DNA from: Chitinophaga pollutisoli
GTDB lineage: Bacteria; Bacteroidota; Bacteroidia; Chitinophagales; Chitinophagaceae
Length of the DNA: 64,000 nucleotides
Reading direction: 5' to 3'
Assembly (NCBI RefSeq): GCF_038396755.1
Contig: NZ_CP149822.1
Span: forward strand, 4,370,001-4,434,000
In this document: piece by piece, positions 8,889-18,510 of the stretch
Position numbering within the stretch: the first letter of the stretch is position 1
How the letters are laid out: every line of letters begins with the position of its first letter
Notes under the pieces: generated by a model
Databases searched by the model: none
Told to the model about the DNA's origin: nothing
The model's input: the letters and a program-made list of their open reading frames with translations, nothing else
Made by a program: the position numbers and the translations under genes

Positions 8889-9494
8889 ATGGCAAGGTAC
8901 ACAGGACCAAAGACCAAGATCTCCAGGATTTTTGGAGAGCCCATTTTAGGAAATGGCAAGTATTTAGGCAAGAACAGCAACCCTCCCGGTCAGCACGGCG
9001 CACAGCGCAAGCGTAAACAACTGGGTGAGTACGCTCAACAGCTGAGAGAGAAGCAAAAAGCGAAGTACACTTACGGCGTACTGGAAAAACAGTTCCGTAA
9101 CCTCTTCGAAGAGGCGAACCGTCGTAAAGGCGTTACTGGTGAAGTATTGATCAAACTGCTGGAAGCACGTCTGGACAACACCGTATTCCGCATGGGCATC
9201 GCGCCTTCCCGTCCGGCTGCCCGCCAGCTCGTTTCCCACAAACACGTTACCGTTAACGGCGTAGTGGTAAACGTTCCTTCCTACCAGCTGAAGCCCGGCG
9301 ACGTTGTAGGCCTGGAAGCTAAATCCGCAGGTAACACCGCTGTTACCAGCCAGGTTCGCGGCAAAAACCCCAAGTTCAACTGGGTAGACTTCAACGAGAA
9401 AGAACTGAGAGGTACTTTCATCGCTTATCCTGAAAGGGAATCCGTTCCTGAGAACATCAAGGAACAACTGATCGTGGAATTGTACAGCAAGTAA
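8889..9494 (+). CDS. rpsD: 30S ribosomal protein S4
   Basis: 201 residues starting [19 protein letters not shown], with the S4 RNA-binding domain [21 protein letters not shown]4 nucleates 30S assembly and represses the alpha operon in E. coli. It carries no zinc-binding cysteine cluster at its N-terminus. It is flanked on both sides by strong hairpins. Confidence 0.98.
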   Translation: MARYTGPKTKISRIFGEPILGNGKYLGKNSNPPGQHGAQRKRKQLGEYAQQLREKQKAKYTYGVLEKQFRNLFEEANRRKGVTGEVLIKLLEARLDNTVFRMGIAPSRPAARQLVSHKHVTVNGVVVNVPSYQLKPGDVVGLEAKSAGNTAVTSQVRGKNPKFNWVDFNEKELRGTFIAYPERESVPENIKEQLIVELYSK

Positions 9495-9500
9495 TAACGA

Positions 9501-9532
9501 TATAGCCATCCCGGACTTCCGGGGTGGCTATA
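9501..9532. other. hairpin between rpsD and rpoA
   Basis: TATAGCCATCCCGG (9501-9514) pairs with CCGGGGTGGCTATA (9519-9532) across a 4-nt loop, with one G-T pair. No T-tract follows. It starts six bases after the rpsD stop and may act as an mRNA processing or stability element between the two genes. Confidence 0.7.
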
Positions 9533-9572
9533 GGCGTATAACATACCTTAAAAACATAAATCAAGCATATCA

Positions 9573-10568
9573 ATGGCAATTCTTAATTTCCAAAAGCCTG
9601 ACAAGATCGTTTTGCAGAAGTCAACAGACTTTGAAGCTCAATTCGAATTCCGTCCGTTAGAACCGGGTTATGGTGTGACAATTGGTAACGCGCTCCGCCG
9701 TGTGCTGTTGTCGTCTTTGGAGGGCTATGCCATTGTGGGTATCAAGATCGAAGGCGCTGATCACGAGTTTGCCACTTTGAAAGGTATCACGGAAGACGTT
9801 ACTGAAATCATCCTCAACCTGAAACAGGTTCGTTTCAAGAAAATCGTTGAGAATGAAGTTAGCAGCGAGAAAATCCAGATTTCCATCAAAGGCAAAACCG
9901 AGTTCCGGGCAGACATGATCGAGAAAGCGACCAACTCTTTCCAGATCATGAACCCCGAACTGCTGATCTGCACCCTGGATCCTTCCGCCAAGCTGGATAT
10001 CGAACTGACCATCGGCAAAGGCCGCGGTTATGTTCCGGCTGAGGAAAACAGACCCAAAGATGCGGTGTTTGGTTATATCGCGATCGATTCCGTATTCACG
10101 CCGATCAAAAACGTGAAATACAGCATCGAGAATACCCGTGTGGAACAAAAGACCGACTACGAGAAACTGATCATGGAAGTGGTGACAGACGGTACTATCC
10201 ACCCGGAAGAAGCGGTAAAACAAGCTTCCCGCATTCTGATTCAGCATCTGATGATCATCACCGATGAAAACATCAGCTTCGATACGAAAGACGCTGAGAA
10301 AGAAGACGTGGTAGACGAACAAACCCTGCAGCTGCGCAAGATCCTGAAAACTCCCCTGGAAGATCTGGATCTCAGCGTACGCGCATTCAACTGCCTGAAA
10401 GCGGCGAAAATCAACTCCCTGAGCGAACTGGTACAGTACGAGCAGGAAGAACTGATGAAATTCCGCAACTTCGGTCAGAAATCCCTCAGCGAGATCGAAC
10501 AGGTGCTGGGCGAAAGAGGCCTGCACTTCGGTATGGACCTGTCCAAATTGAAGCTCGACGAAGAATAG
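9573..10568 (+). CDS. rpoA: DNA-directed RNA polymerase subunit alpha
   Basis: 331 residues in two domains. The N-terminal assembly domain (about 1-230) contains [20 protein letters not shown], and the C-terminal domain (about 255-320) contains [20 protein letters not shown] and [16 protein letters not shown], the helix-hairpin-helix that contacts UP elements and activators. The alpha dimer scaffolds RNA polymerase assembly. The rpsD-rpoA-rplQ order is standard. Confidence 0.98.
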   Translation: MAILNFQKPDKIVLQKSTDFEAQFEFRPLEPGYGVTIGNALRRVLLSSLEGYAIVGIKIEGADHEFATLKGITEDVTEIILNLKQVRFKKIVENEVSSEKIQISIKGKTEFRADMIEKATNSFQIMNPELLICTLDPSAKLDIELTIGKGRGYVPAEENRPKDAVFGYIAIDSVFTPIKNVKYSIENTRVEQKTDYEKLIMEVVTDGTIHPEEAVKQASRILIQHLMIITDENISFDTKDAEKEDVVDEQTLQLRKILKTPLEDLDLSVRAFNCLKAAKINSLSELVQYEQEELMKFRNFGQKSLSEIEQVLGERGLHFGMDLSKLKLDEE

Positions 10569-10580
10569 TATTCACTGCCT

Positions 10581-10612
10581 AAATCACGCCGCCGCTATGG
10601 ATGGCGTGATTT
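10581..10612 (+). terminator. hairpin between rpoA and rplQ
   Basis: AAATCACGCC (10581-10590) pairs perfectly with GGCGTGATTT (10603-10612) and is followed by GCATTTTA. It resembles a weak intrinsic terminator and would lower rplQ expression relative to rpoA unless read through. Confidence 0.55.
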
Positions 10613-10677
10613 GCATTTTATAACAAGTACCTTGCAATTCCTGACACGGTGCGAGGGAATCCAAACAACAAAAAGTC

Positions 10678-11160
10678 ATGCGTCACGGAAAGAAATTGAA
10701 CAAACTGAGCCGCACAGCCGCTCACCGCAAAAGCCTCATGAGCAACCTGGCTTGCGAACTCATTGCTCACAAACGTATCACCACCACCCTGGCCAAAGCC
10801 AAAGCGCTCCGCGTTTACGTTGAGCCCCTGCTGACCCGTGGTAAAACCGACGACACCCACAACCGTCGTATTGTGTTCTCCTACCTGCAGGACAAAGAAG
10901 CTATCCAGGAACTGTTCGGTACCGTTAGCGAGAAAATCGCCAGCCGTCCCGGTGGTTACACCCGTATTATCAAGCTCGGCAAACGTATCGGTGACAACGC
11001 CGAAACTGCGCTGATCGAACTGGTTGACTTCAACGAAATCTACGGCAAAACTGCCGCTGCAGATAAAGCCCCCGCCAAGAAAACCCGTCGTGCCGGCGGT
11101 AAGAAAAAAGCGGAAGGCGAAGCGGAAGCACCCGCTGCTGAAGCTCCTGCTGCCGAGTAG
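10678..11160 (+). CDS. rplQ: 50S ribosomal protein L17
   Basis: 160 residues. The first 115 or so are canonical L17 ([20 protein letters not shown]), which lines the exit tunnel region. The rest is a lysine-, alanine- and glutamate-rich tail ([18 protein letters not shown]), a type of extension common in Bacteroidota L17. It is the last gene of the cluster and is followed by a strong terminator. Confidence 0.97.
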   Translation: MRHGKKLNKLSRTAAHRKSLMSNLACELIAHKRITTTLAKAKALRVYVEPLLTRGKTDDTHNRRIVFSYLQDKEAIQELFGTVSEKIASRPGGYTRIIKLGKRIGDNAETALIELVDFNEIYGKTAAADKAPAKKTRRAGGKKKAEGEAEAPAAEAPAAE

Positions 11161-11181
11161 TTTTTCGATAAAGCTATACCC

Positions 11182-11213
11182 AAGGGATAAGGTCTGCACC
11201 TTATCCCTTTTTT
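11182..11213 (+). terminator. intrinsic terminator of the ribosomal cluster
   Basis: AAGGGATAAGGT (11182-11193) pairs perfectly with ACCTTATCCCTT (11198-11209) across a CTGC loop, and a T-tract follows directly. It is a textbook Rho-independent terminator after rplQ. Confidence 0.93.
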
Positions 11214-11285
11214 ATTCCCCCAGACCCTTGATTATATATAGAAAAAACGTAATTTAGAGGCGCCGGCACCTAACGCCCCTTTCCT

Positions 11286-12095
11286 ATGCATTACATGAAA
11301 TGCCAACATTGCAGTGAATACAGCGCACTAAAATCCGAATATCTCACCTTCTGCGACGCCTGCGGCAAAAAGTTTCGAGTTATTTATAAAGACTGGCTCG
11401 CCCAACATCCCGACGGTTCGCCCGACGCATTCGGGCAGGAATTCGGTATTTCCGAGGCGGACTACGCCGCACTGGAGCGCCGTAAAGCGCGGAAAACCGG
11501 GTTCACAGGGCGAAAGAAGCTTACCCTGGCGGCCGCAATTGCCGTATTTATCATCTGTACGGGACTTAGTTTCCTATACGGCCCCTACCTGATGGCCGTT
11601 TTCCACGAGCCCCGGGTATCGGCCAGCCTCCTGGAGGAAGCCCAATGGCGTACGTTCCGGGGGCATCTCATCCGGATGCAAAGCCCCCTGTCCCTCAAGC
11701 CCGAATCCGCGGAGGAGCGACTCAACATACGGATGAAGGCCTTCCAGGCAGGTGGGAGGACCGAGGGGATCGTCATCCGCATGGAGGAATCCGTTTACCT
11801 CTCCCAATCCAGTATCCTGCTCGAAACCGCCGCGCAGCATACCGCCCGCAGGATGGAAACCCGCGCCGGCGTGTCGCGCTTCAGCTACACTTCCCGGGAA
11901 TTACAGATCGACGGGCAACCCGCCCTGATCCAGCAAGGTTCTTACGTATTGCGGGAAACCGCTCCGATCGCTTTCCATAGCCTGATATTCGTCCGCGGTG
12001 GCAGCCAGGTACAGCTGTTGGTGACCCACGCGGCCGACGATGTTGCCGGAAAACAGGCGGCTGACAAAATCATGACCTCCGTTCATTTGAATTGA
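11286..12095 (+). CDS. zinc-ribbon, single-pass membrane protein of unknown function
   Basis: 269 residues. The N-terminus has a likely zinc ribbon (CQHC at about residue 6 and CDACGKKF at about 24). One hydrophobic segment follows (about 79-103, LTLAAAIAVFIICTGLSFLY), then a soluble region of about 165 residues with no family that I recognise. The topology suggests a cytoplasmic ribbon and an external domain, or the reverse. An ATG nine bases downstream (MKCQHC) could equally be the start. It stands alone between the rplQ terminator and the carA promoter. Confidence 0.75.
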   Translation: MHYMKCQHCSEYSALKSEYLTFCDACGKKFRVIYKDWLAQHPDGSPDAFGQEFGISEADYAALERRKARKTGFTGRKKLTLAAAIAVFIICTGLSFLYGPYLMAVFHEPRVSASLLEEAQWRTFRGHLIRMQSPLSLKPESAEERLNIRMKAFQAGGRTEGIVIRMEESVYLSQSSILLETAAQHTARRMETRAGVSRFSYTSRELQIDGQPALIQQGSYVLRETAPIAFHSLIFVRGGSQVQLLVTHAADDVAGKQAADKIMTSVHLN

Positions 12096-12130
12096 TCTGA
12101 AAAACCTGCGCGAAATTCAAAATCATGCCC

Positions 12131-12138
12131 TAACTTTG
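12131..12138 (+). promoter_or_regulatory. -7 promoter box of carA
   Basis: TAACTTTG matches TAnnTTTG and is followed by C. It lies 50 nt upstream of the carA ATG, in the 93-nt gap after the preceding gene. No clear -33 element is visible. Confidence 0.55.
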
Positions 12139-12188
12139 CAAAGTTTTAATCGTCCCTAACGGGGCATAAAAAGAAAGGGTAAGAAGAA

Positions 12189-13304
12189 ATGCCGCAGACT
12201 ATCAGATCTACACAGCCTGCCATGCTGTTGCTCGAAGATGGCACCGTTTTCCACGGAAAAGCGTTCGGTAAAGTGGGTACCGCATCCGGGGAGCTTTGTT
12301 TCAATACCGGGATGACCGGCTACCAGGAGGTGTTCACCGACCCTTCCTACAAAGGACAGGTGCTGATCATGAACAACTGCTACGTAGGGAACTACGGCAC
12401 CAAGAAGGAAGACGTGGAATCCAGCGCTGTGAAAATCAGCGGGCTGATCTGCAAAAACATCGCTTCCAACTATTCCCGCAAAATGGCGGACCAGTCGCTC
12501 GCCCAGTTCCTGGAAGAGAATAACCTGGTAGCCATCCATGAGGTAGACACCCGCGCGCTGGTGGCCCACATCCGCAACAAGGGCGCCATGAACTGCATTA
12601 TCTCCTCCGAGATCCTCGACGAGCAGGAACTGGCCAAACGTTTGAAGGAAGTACCTTCCATGGAAGGTCTCGCCCTTTGCGAGGCGGTTTCCACAAAGGA
12701 GCCTTATTTCGTAGGCGACCCCAACGCCGAAATCCGCATCGCGGTGCTCGACAACGGGGTGAAGCGCAACATGCTGAAATGCCTCTCCGAAAAAGGTGCT
12801 TACCTGAAAGTGCATCCTACCAAAACCACTTTTGAAGAGTGTGAGGAGTTCAAACCGCATGCTTATTTCATTTCCAATGGTCCTGGCGACCCCGCACCGC
12901 TGACGTACGCCGTGGAAACCATTAAAAAAGTATTGGCCGCCGAGCGCCCGCTCTTCGGCATCTGTCTCGGGCACCAGCTGCTGGCTATGGCTAACGGTAT
13001 CCCGACGTATAAAATGCACCACGGTCACCGCGGCCTGAACCACCCGGTAAAGAACCTGCTGACCGGCAAGAGCGAGATTACGACGCAGAACCACGGTTTC
13101 GCGATCGACGCGAAGGCGGTAGCGGCTTCCGAGAACGTGGAAGTAACGCACATCAATCTGAACGACAATTCTGTGGAAGGCATCCGTATCAAGAACAAAC
13201 CGGCGTTTTCGGTGCAGTATCATCCGGAAAGCACGCCTGGTCCGCACGATTCACGCTACCTGTTCGACGATTTCTTTACGATGATCCGCAACCACACCAA
13301 ATAA
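12189..13304 (+). CDS. carA: carbamoyl-phosphate synthase small subunit
   Basis: This is the glutaminase subunit that supplies ammonia to CarB for carbamoyl phosphate, the precursor of pyrimidines and arginine. 371 residues: an N-terminal CPSase small-chain domain (about 1-150), then a class I glutamine amidotransferase domain with nucleophile C259 in FGICLGHQ and H345/E347 in YHPESTPGP. carB is not adjacent, because a terminator follows directly, so the large subunit must be encoded elsewhere. Confidence 0.97.
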   Translation: MPQTIRSTQPAMLLLEDGTVFHGKAFGKVGTASGELCFNTGMTGYQEVFTDPSYKGQVLIMNNCYVGNYGTKKEDVESSAVKISGLICKNIASNYSRKMADQSLAQFLEENNLVAIHEVDTRALVAHIRNKGAMNCIISSEILDEQELAKRLKEVPSMEGLALCEAVSTKEPYFVGDPNAEIRIAVLDNGVKRNMLKCLSEKGAYLKVHPTKTTFEECEEFKPHAYFISNGPGDPAPLTYAVETIKKVLAAERPLFGICLGHQLLAMANGIPTYKMHHGHRGLNHPVKNLLTGKSEITTQNHGFAIDAKAVAASENVEVTHINLNDNSVEGIRIKNKPAFSVQYHPESTPGPHDSRYLFDDFFTMIRNHTK

Positions 13305-13330
13305 TTTGGTGTATGTAGAAAGATAGGAAG

Positions 13331-13357
13331 AGGCCTCCGCATGGGGGCCTTTTTTTA
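13331..13357 (+). terminator. intrinsic terminator of carA
   Basis: AGGCCTCC (13331-13338) pairs with GGGGGCCT (13343-13350), and a run of seven T follows. It ends the carA transcript 26 nt after the stop codon. Confidence 0.9.
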
Positions 13358-13399
13358 TGGGTATAAGTGGCGGGAAAGCAGGGCAGGCCGGAAAACAGA

Positions 13400-13450
13400 C
13401 GGTCCTGAGGAGTCAGGACCGTTGCATTTTAAAATTCCACGTTATGAAAA
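13400..13450. repeat. hairpin-plus-box element, copy 1
   Basis: A 9-bp hairpin (13400-13408 with 13413-13421) is followed by TTGC, an AT-rich spacer and the box AATTCCACGTTATGAAAA (13433-13450). The same arrangement recurs 225 bp downstream with a different stem sequence but the same box. On the minus strand the hairpin is followed by a T-rich stretch, so the element may be a minus-strand terminator with a conserved upstream sequence. Confidence 0.6.
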
Positions 13451-13624
13451 CTAGCGAAAGGTACCATGCGGTTAGGCACGATACCTACCTTGTCTTTTCA
13501 TTACATGACAATAATAGGAAAAATTCGGGTAGTGTATGTTTTAAAAAGGCGGTAAGTTTTCTTGAAATAGAGGATTTCAAAATGCAATCGGTTGGATCTG
13601 GTGGAAACTATAGGGAAAAAAATA

Positions 13625-13675
13625 CGGCTCTGTGATCAGAGCCGTTTGCCTTTATAAATTCCACGTTATGAAAAA
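13625..13675. repeat. hairpin-plus-box element, copy 2
   Basis: CGGCTCTG (13625-13632) pairs with CAGAGCCG (13637-13644). TTTGC, an AT-rich spacer and the conserved box AATTCCACGTTATGAAAA (13658-13675) follow. Read on the minus strand, the hairpin runs directly into TATTTTTTT, a good intrinsic terminator. Stem changes relative to copy 1 keep the pairing, which suggests the structure is under selection. Confidence 0.65.
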
Positions 13676-13859
13676 CTGATACAAAAATATGTTGTTTAGC
13701 TAAAACGTTTTAGTTCTTCGCCGATTTTTTACATAATGTTGATAATGCAAAGGTCGGGCCATTTTCCCATTTGTCAAAATTATACAAGTTAATTTTTTGC
13801 AAAGCAGGTTTAGAAATTTGTCTAACATGTATATTGAATTTTGTTATTTAATTCTCTTC

Positions 13860-13867
13860 TACCTTTG
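13860..13867 (+). promoter_or_regulatory. orphan -7 promoter box
   Basis: TACCTTTG matches the consensus and is followed by C. TTTTG lies 16 nt upstream (13839-13843) as a possible -33 element. No plus-strand gene follows before the convergent aminotransferase gene ends at 14090, so it may drive a small RNA. Confidence 0.45.
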
Positions 13868-13872
13868 CGTCC

Positions 13873-14060
13873 CGATTACACAGTAAAAATAGGCATAAAA
13901 ATTAAATTTCAAAACTAAAAAACCATAAATTTTAAACCATGTGCTCTTGAAAAGCTATATAGAATTAATTATAATATGAAATAAGGCTTCTGGCAGGCAT
14001 TCCAGGCGGTGATTTCTGAAAACATGATTTTTGTCAGTTTTTCAGATTTGATGTTTTTTT
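13873..14060 (+). ncRNA. candidate small RNA in the carA-aminotransferase gap
   Basis: The span from the orphan promoter to TCTGAAAA (14014-14021), which can pair with TTTTTCAGA (14038-14046) ahead of a run of T (14053-14060), has the outline of a 190-nt transcript with a weak terminator. It is AT-rich and holds no reading frame longer than a few codons. I recognise no RNA family in it. The rest of the 785-nt gap contains only the two hairpin elements. Confidence 0.25.
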
Positions 14061-14089
14061 AACTCAAACTGGCAGTATATGCTGACAGT

Positions 14090-15283
14090 TTAGCTGCGGC
14101 CCGGGTAAACCTCCAGCGCCTTCGTCAGGGCAGTCATCGCCTTATCGATGGAGGACAGGTTCAAAACATACGCCAGGCGTACTTCCTGCTTGCCTAAACC
14201 AGCCGTGGCATAGAAGCCTGTACCTGGAGACAGCATGACAGTCTGCTGCTCATAGCTGAAATCTTCCAGCAACCACTGGCAGAACCGGTCGGCATCGTCA
14301 ATCGGCAGTTTCGCCATGGCGTAGAAAGCACCGCCCGGATTGGGGCAAAATACCCCCGGGATTTCATTCAGGCGCTTTACCAACAGGTCGCGGCGGCTTT
14401 TGTACTCCGCCTTGATGCCGTCAAAATAATCCAGGGGCAGATCCACAGCGGCTTCTGCTGCGATTTGCGCGAAACTCGGAGGGCTCAGGCGCGCCTGCGC
14501 GAATTTCATCACCGAGTCGAGCAGTGTTTTGTTGCGGGTCACCAGGGCGCCGATTCGGCCGCCGCAGGCGCTGTAACGCTTGGAAATGGTGTCGAACACC
14601 ACGACGTTGTCTTCCAGTCCTTCGAGCTGCAACGCCGAAAGGGTATTGCCGTCGTACGCGAATTCGCGGTATGCTTCGTCGGAAAACAGGTAGAGGTTAT
14701 ATTTTTTGCAGATATCCCGCAACACGTTCAGTTCCTCCGGGCTATAAAGGTAACCAGTGGGGTTATTGGGGTTGCAAATGAGGATGGCTTTGGTTTTGGG
14801 CGTGATTTTCTTTTCGAAATCAGCAATGGGGGGCAAAGCGAAGCCGGACTCGATGCCGGAGGTGACGGGCACTACTTTCACTTCCGCTTCTACGGCGAAG
14901 CCATTGTAGTTGGCGTAGAACGGTTCGGGGATGATCACTTCATCGCCCGGATCGAGGCAGGCCATGAAACCGAAAATAATGGCTTCGGAGCCGCCGGTGG
15001 TAACGATGATCTGGTTGTGGTCGAGCTGGATGCCGAACCGGTCGTAATACGTGGTGAGTTTGCGGCGGTAGGATTCGTTGCCGGCGCTGTGGCTGTATTC
15101 GAGGATTTTGAAGTCGGAATGGCGCACGGCGTCGAGCACGGGCTGCGGCGTTTCGATATCGGGCTGGCCGATGTTAAGATGGTAAACCGTAACTCCTTTC
15201 TTTTTGGCTGCTTCTGCGAAGGGAACCAGTTTGCGGATAGGAGAGGGCGGCATGATCTGGCCGCGCTGACTGATGTTCGGCAT
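14090..15283 (-). CDS. pyridoxal-phosphate-dependent aminotransferase, class I/II
   Basis: 397 residues from ATG 15283 (MPNISQRGQIMPPSPIRKL). This start is set by the -7 box at 15306-15313, which lies downstream of a longer possible start. Fold-type I aminotransferase: NNPTGYLYS substrate-binding motif, DEAYREF, and the PLP lysine in TISKRYSACGGRIGAL. The family transfers amino groups from aspartate or aromatic and branched amino acids to 2-oxoglutarate. The exact substrate cannot be read from the sequence. It is a single gene with its own promoter. Confidence 0.9.
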   Translation of the reverse strand: MPNISQRGQIMPPSPIRKLVPFAEAAKKKGVTVYHLNIGQPDIETPQPVLDAVRHSDFKILEYSHSAGNESYRRKLTTYYDRFGIQLDHNQIIVTTGGSEAIIFGFMACLDPGDEVIIPEPFYANYNGFAVEAEVKVVPVTSGIESGFALPPIADFEKKITPKTKAILICNPNNPTGYLYSPEELNVLRDICKKYNLYLFSDEAYREFAYDGNTLSALQLEGLEDNVVVFDTISKRYSACGGRIGALVTRNKTLLDSVMKFAQARLSPPSFAQIAAEAAVDLPLDYFDGIKAEYKSRRDLLVKRLNEIPGVFCPNPGGAFYAMAKLPIDDADRFCQWLLEDFSYEQQTVMLSPGTGFYATAGLGKQEVRLAYVLNLSSIDKAMTALTKALEVYPGRS

Positions 15284-15305
15284 TTGGTGTTGGTTTTTTG
15301 CGAGG

Positions 15306-15313
15306 CAAAGGTA
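15306..15313 (-). promoter_or_regulatory. -7 promoter box of the aminotransferase gene
   Basis: On the minus strand this reads TACCTTTG followed by C, an exact consensus match. It lies 22 nt before the chosen ATG, giving a short leader of roughly 18 nt, and excludes the upstream in-frame ATG at 15319. Confidence 0.65.
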
Positions 15314-15344
15314 AGGCAACTCGCCATGTTATAAATGATATAAA

Positions 15345-15377
15345 ACAAAAATGCCTCCCGTTTGGATCGGGAGGCAT
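15345..15377 (-). terminator. intrinsic terminator of the DUF1573 gene
   Basis: ATGCCTCCCG (15351-15360) pairs perfectly with CGGGAGGCAT (15368-15377). On the minus strand the stem is followed by TTTTGTTTT. It lies 20 nt after the stop of the DUF1573 gene. Confidence 0.9.
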
Positions 15378-15396
15378 CTATTTGCAAGTGTTTCTC

Positions 15397-15801
15397 TTAG
15401 TTCTCGACGGTTCCGGTGAGGAACAGTTCCTTCTCCTGGTCAACTCCCTTTAGCTTCAGGTAGATGGTTTTCATCGGCTTGCCCGCCGCATTGGCGTTGT
15501 AGGTAGCCGTGATGGTACCTGCCTTTCCGGGAAGGATGGGCTCTACTGTCCACTTCGGGGTGGTGCAGCCGCAGCTGGGCTTGGCGGCTTCGATCAGCAC
15601 GGGTTCTTTGGAGATATTGGTGAATTCGAAAGTAACGGTAACGGGTTTGTTCAGCTTGGTTTTGCCGAAATCCACCGTTTCTTTCTTGAATTTCAGTTTG
15701 GCGTCCACTGCATTAGCCGTTCCGCCTCCGTTCTGTGCCTGCGCCCACAGTGATGTGGTAACCAGTAAAGTTGCAAATAGGGATACAACGAATTTTTTCA
15801 T
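15397..15801 (-). CDS. exported DUF1573 domain protein
   Basis: 134 residues with a Sec signal peptide (about 1-22, MKKFVVSLFATLLVTTSLWA) and one DUF1573 domain, an immunoglobulin-like beta sandwich of the ASH/HYDIN type. The family signature is present: KKETVDFGKTKLNKPVTVTF, then PSCGCTTPKW. These small periplasmic proteins are very common in Bacteroidota and their role is not established. It is a monocistronic gene with its own terminator. Confidence 0.92.
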   Translation of the reverse strand: MKKFVVSLFATLLVTTSLWAQAQNGGGTANAVDAKLKFKKETVDFGKTKLNKPVTVTFEFTNISKEPVLIEAAKPSCGCTTPKWTVEPILPGKAGTITATYNANAAGKPMKTIYLKLKGVDQEKELFLTGTVEN

Positions 15802-15969
15802 GATAACATTGGTTTTTAAACGATTTGGTTAAACATTTACGTTTCTACCAGTTTCCAGTTCAAATTTACGGCCAAAAACTGAACCGTGCATATCAAGATA
15901 TTAAAAATTTCTTAAAAATTTAATTTTAGCGTGATGTGCCGAGTCATTTACCCATTCATCAATTTCCCC

Positions 15970-15977
15970 TACATTTG
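15970..15977 (+). promoter_or_regulatory. -7 promoter box of the E1 dehydrogenase gene
   Basis: TACATTTG matches TAnnTTTG. It lies inside an upstream open extension of the dehydrogenase frame, so translation must begin after it, at ATG 15996 or later. Confidence 0.6.
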
Positions 15978-15995
15978 TGCTTTAACAAGGATGGC

Positions 15996-18395
15996 ATGAT
16001 CGAAAACAACGAATTAGCTATGAATATGCAAAGCCAGTTGTCGTTTGAAGAGTTCCGCAGGGAAGTTTTGAATGATTACAGGCTGGCCTGTATCAGCAGG
16101 GAAGTGAGCCTGCTGGGGCGCCGCGAGGTGCTGACCGGCAAGGCCAAATTCGGGATATTTGGCGATGGCAAGGAAGTGGCCCAGATTGCGATGTCCAAGT
16201 ATTTCAAACCGGGCGATTTCCGTTCGGGTTATTACCGCGATCAGACCTGGGCATTTGCTACCGGAGTCGCCAATGTAGAGCAGTTTTTCTCCCAGCTCTA
16301 CGCCGATCCGGACCTGGAGAACGATCCGTTTTCCGCCGGCCGCCAGATGAATTCTCATTTCGCTACACCCAATATTGATGCAGACGGTAACTGGCTGCCG
16401 CTTACCGCGCAAAAGAACACCGCCGCCGATATGGCGCCCACCGCCGGGCAGATGCCGCGCGCGTTAGGGCTCGCCTTCGCATCCAAACTGTTCCGCGAAG
16501 TTCCGGAGCTGGAAGGGCTCACGCATCTCTCGCACCAGGGTAACGAGGTTTGCTTCGCCACCATCGGCGACGCCTCCACCAGCGAAGGCCATTTCTGGGA
16601 AACGGTAAATGCCGCCGGCGTACTCCAGGTACCGTTATGTATTTTCGTGTGGGACGATGGCTATGGCATTTCCGTTCCCCGCAAGCTCCAAACCACCAAA
16701 GGCTCCATCAGCGCCGCACTGGAAGGCTTCCGCAAGGGAGAGGAAACCAACGGGCTGGAGATTTATAATGTAAAGGGATGGGACTACGCCGGATTGTGCG
16801 AAGCCTTTGAAGAAGGTATCCGCAAAGCCCGCGAAACCCACGTGCCCGTGCTCTTCCACGTGGAAGAGATCACCCAGCCCCAGGGCCACTCCACCTCCGG
16901 CTCCCACGAACGCTATAAAAGCAAGGACCGGCTGGCATGGGAGAAGGAATTCGACTGCAATACCAAAATGCGTCACTGGCTCGTCGATAACGTCCTGGCC
17001 GACGAAGGCTCCCTCCAGGAAATCGAAGCCGAAGCCAAAGTGCTGGCCCATGAAGGCCGTAAACGCGCATGGGAGAAGTATATCGCGCCCATCCGCAACC
17101 AGGTGCAGGAACTGGCGGGTATCTGCCGCCAGATCATCGAAGAAGGCCGTGCCGATGTGGAGTTTGTACAACAAACCATCCAGGAGCTGACCGCCAACCG
17201 CGAGCCCTTGCGCAGGGATGTCCTTAAATCCGCCGCACACATCCTCTTCCGCCACCCGCGCGATTTCTCGCCCGCCATCAACGAACTGCAACTGTTCTAC
17301 GACAACCAGCTCATTACCGAAAAAGAAAACTACAACACGCTCCTCTACGCCACCGGCGCCAATTCGGCGCTCAACGTACCGGAAGTGCCCGCACAATATA
17401 CCGACGACGCTCCCGTGATCAACGGCTATGAAGTGCTCAATAAATACTTCGATCAGCTGTTCCACAACAACCCCCTGGTATTCGCCTTCGGGGAAGATGT
17501 GGGCAAGATCGGCGACGTGAACCAGGGCTTTGCCGGCCTCCAGGCCATCCACGGCAAAACCCGGATCGCCGATACCGGCATCCGTGAGCTCACCATTATG
17601 GGCCAGGGCATCGGTATGGCGCTGCGCGGCCTTCGCCCCATCGCGGAAATCCAATACCTGGATTACCTGCTGTACGGCCTGCAGCCCCTCAGCGACGATG
17701 TGGCTTCCCTGCAATACCGCACCCGCGGCACGCAGTTCTGCCCGATCATCGTCCGCACCCGCGGCCACCGGCTGGAAGGCATCTGGCATTCGGGCAGTCC
17801 GATGGGCATGATTATCAACTCCCTGCGCGGTTTCTACGTATGCGTGCCCCGCAACATGGTGCAAGCCGCCGGGATGTACAACACCCTCCTCAGCGCCCAT
17901 GAGCCCGCCATTGTGATCGAATCACTGAACGGCTATCGCCTGAAAGAGAAAATGCCGGTAAATATCGGGGAATTTACCGTGCCTATGGGCGTTCCGGAGA
18001 TCCTCCACGAAGGCACCGACATTACCATTGTTTCCTATGGCAGCACCCTGCGCGTGATCGAGGAGGCCTTGCAAACCCTCGCCGGACTGGGTGTTTCCTG
18101 CGAGCTGATCGACGTGCAAACGCTCCTGCCTTTCGATACCGGCCATTCCATTCTGGAATCACTGAAAAAAACCAACCGCATCCTGTTCGTGGACGAAGAC
18201 GTTCCCGGCGGCGGCTCCGCTTACATGTTCCAGCAAGTGATGGAACAACAGGGCGGCTACCGCTGGCTCGACGTGGCGCCCCGCACCCTCTCTGCCCAGG
18301 CGCACCGCCCGGCTTATGGGTCCGACGGCGACTATTTCTCCAAACCCAATGCGGAAGACGTCGTAAAAGTTGTCATGGATATGATCAGGGAATAG
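15996..18395 (+). CDS. 2-oxoacid dehydrogenase E1, fused alpha and beta subunits
   Basis: 799 residues from ATG 15996. The first half (about 1-430) is an E1-alpha domain with the thiamine-diphosphate motif region [20 protein letters not shown]. The second half (about 470-799) is E1-beta, with [35 protein letters not shown] and a transketolase C-terminal domain ([19 protein letters not shown]). E1 decarboxylates pyruvate or branched-chain 2-oxoacids and passes the acyl group to lipoyl-E2. Single-chain alpha/beta E1 proteins are known in Bacteroidota. No E2 or E3 gene is adjacent, so the substrate is uncertain. Confidence 0.92.
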   Translation: MIENNELAMNMQSQLSFEEFRREVLNDYRLACISREVSLLGRREVLTGKAKFGIFGDGKEVAQIAMSKYFKPGDFRSGYYRDQTWAFATGVANVEQFFSQLYADPDLENDPFSAGRQMNSHFATPNIDADGNWLPLTAQKNTAADMAPTAGQMPRALGLAFASKLFREVPELEGLTHLSHQGNEVCFATIGDASTSEGHFWETVNAAGVLQVPLCIFVWDDGYGISVPRKLQTTKGSISAALEGFRKGEETNGLEIYNVKGWDYAGLCEAFEEGIRKARETHVPVLFHVEEITQPQGHSTSGSHERYKSKDRLAWEKEFDCNTKMRHWLVDNVLADEGSLQEIEAEAKVLAHEGRKRAWEKYIAPIRNQVQELAGICRQIIEEGRADVEFVQQTIQELTANREPLRRDVLKSAAHILFRHPRDFSPAINELQLFYDNQLITEKENYNTLLYATGANSALNVPEVPAQYTDDAPVINGYEVLNKYFDQLFHNNPLVFAFGEDVGKIGDVNQGFAGLQAIHGKTRIADTGIRELTIMGQGIGMALRGLRPIAEIQYLDYLLYGLQPLSDDVASLQYRTRGTQFCPIIVRTRGHRLEGIWHSGSPMGMIINSLRGFYVCVPRNMVQAAGMYNTLLSAHEPAIVIESLNGYRLKEKMPVNIGEFTVPMGVPEILHEGTDITIVSYGSTLRVIEEALQTLAGLGVSCELIDVQTLLPFDTGHSILESLKKTNRILFVDEDVPGGGSAYMFQQVMEQQGGYRWLDVAPRTLSAQAHRPAYGSDGDYFSKPNAEDVVKVVMDMIRE

Positions 18396-18424
18396 CGAAC
18401 CTGCCAATATTAATTTGATTGTAC

Positions 18425-18458
18425 GCGCCCCCTGTATGCTGCAGGGGGCGCTTTTTTT
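18425..18458 (+). terminator. intrinsic terminator of the E1 gene
   Basis: GCGCCCCCTG (18425-18434) pairs perfectly with CAGGGGGCGC (18442-18451), and seven T follow. It is a very strong Rho-independent terminator. Confidence 0.95.
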
Positions 18459-18510
18459 GTCATTCTGGCTGCCCAACAAGGCCGGCGCAAGAATTGTTAT
18501 TATAAGAGAT

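Noticed and set aside
13357..13635. A 92-codon plus-strand frame after carA
   Set aside because: It starts inside the carA terminator and runs through one of the repeated hairpin elements. A shorter start at 13444 lies in the conserved box, but copy 2 of the box stops after three codons, so the box is not a peptide start.
16635..17900. A 421-codon minus-strand frame opposite the E1 dehydrogenase
   Set aside because: It overlaps conserved thiamine-enzyme coding sequence completely and shows no family motif.
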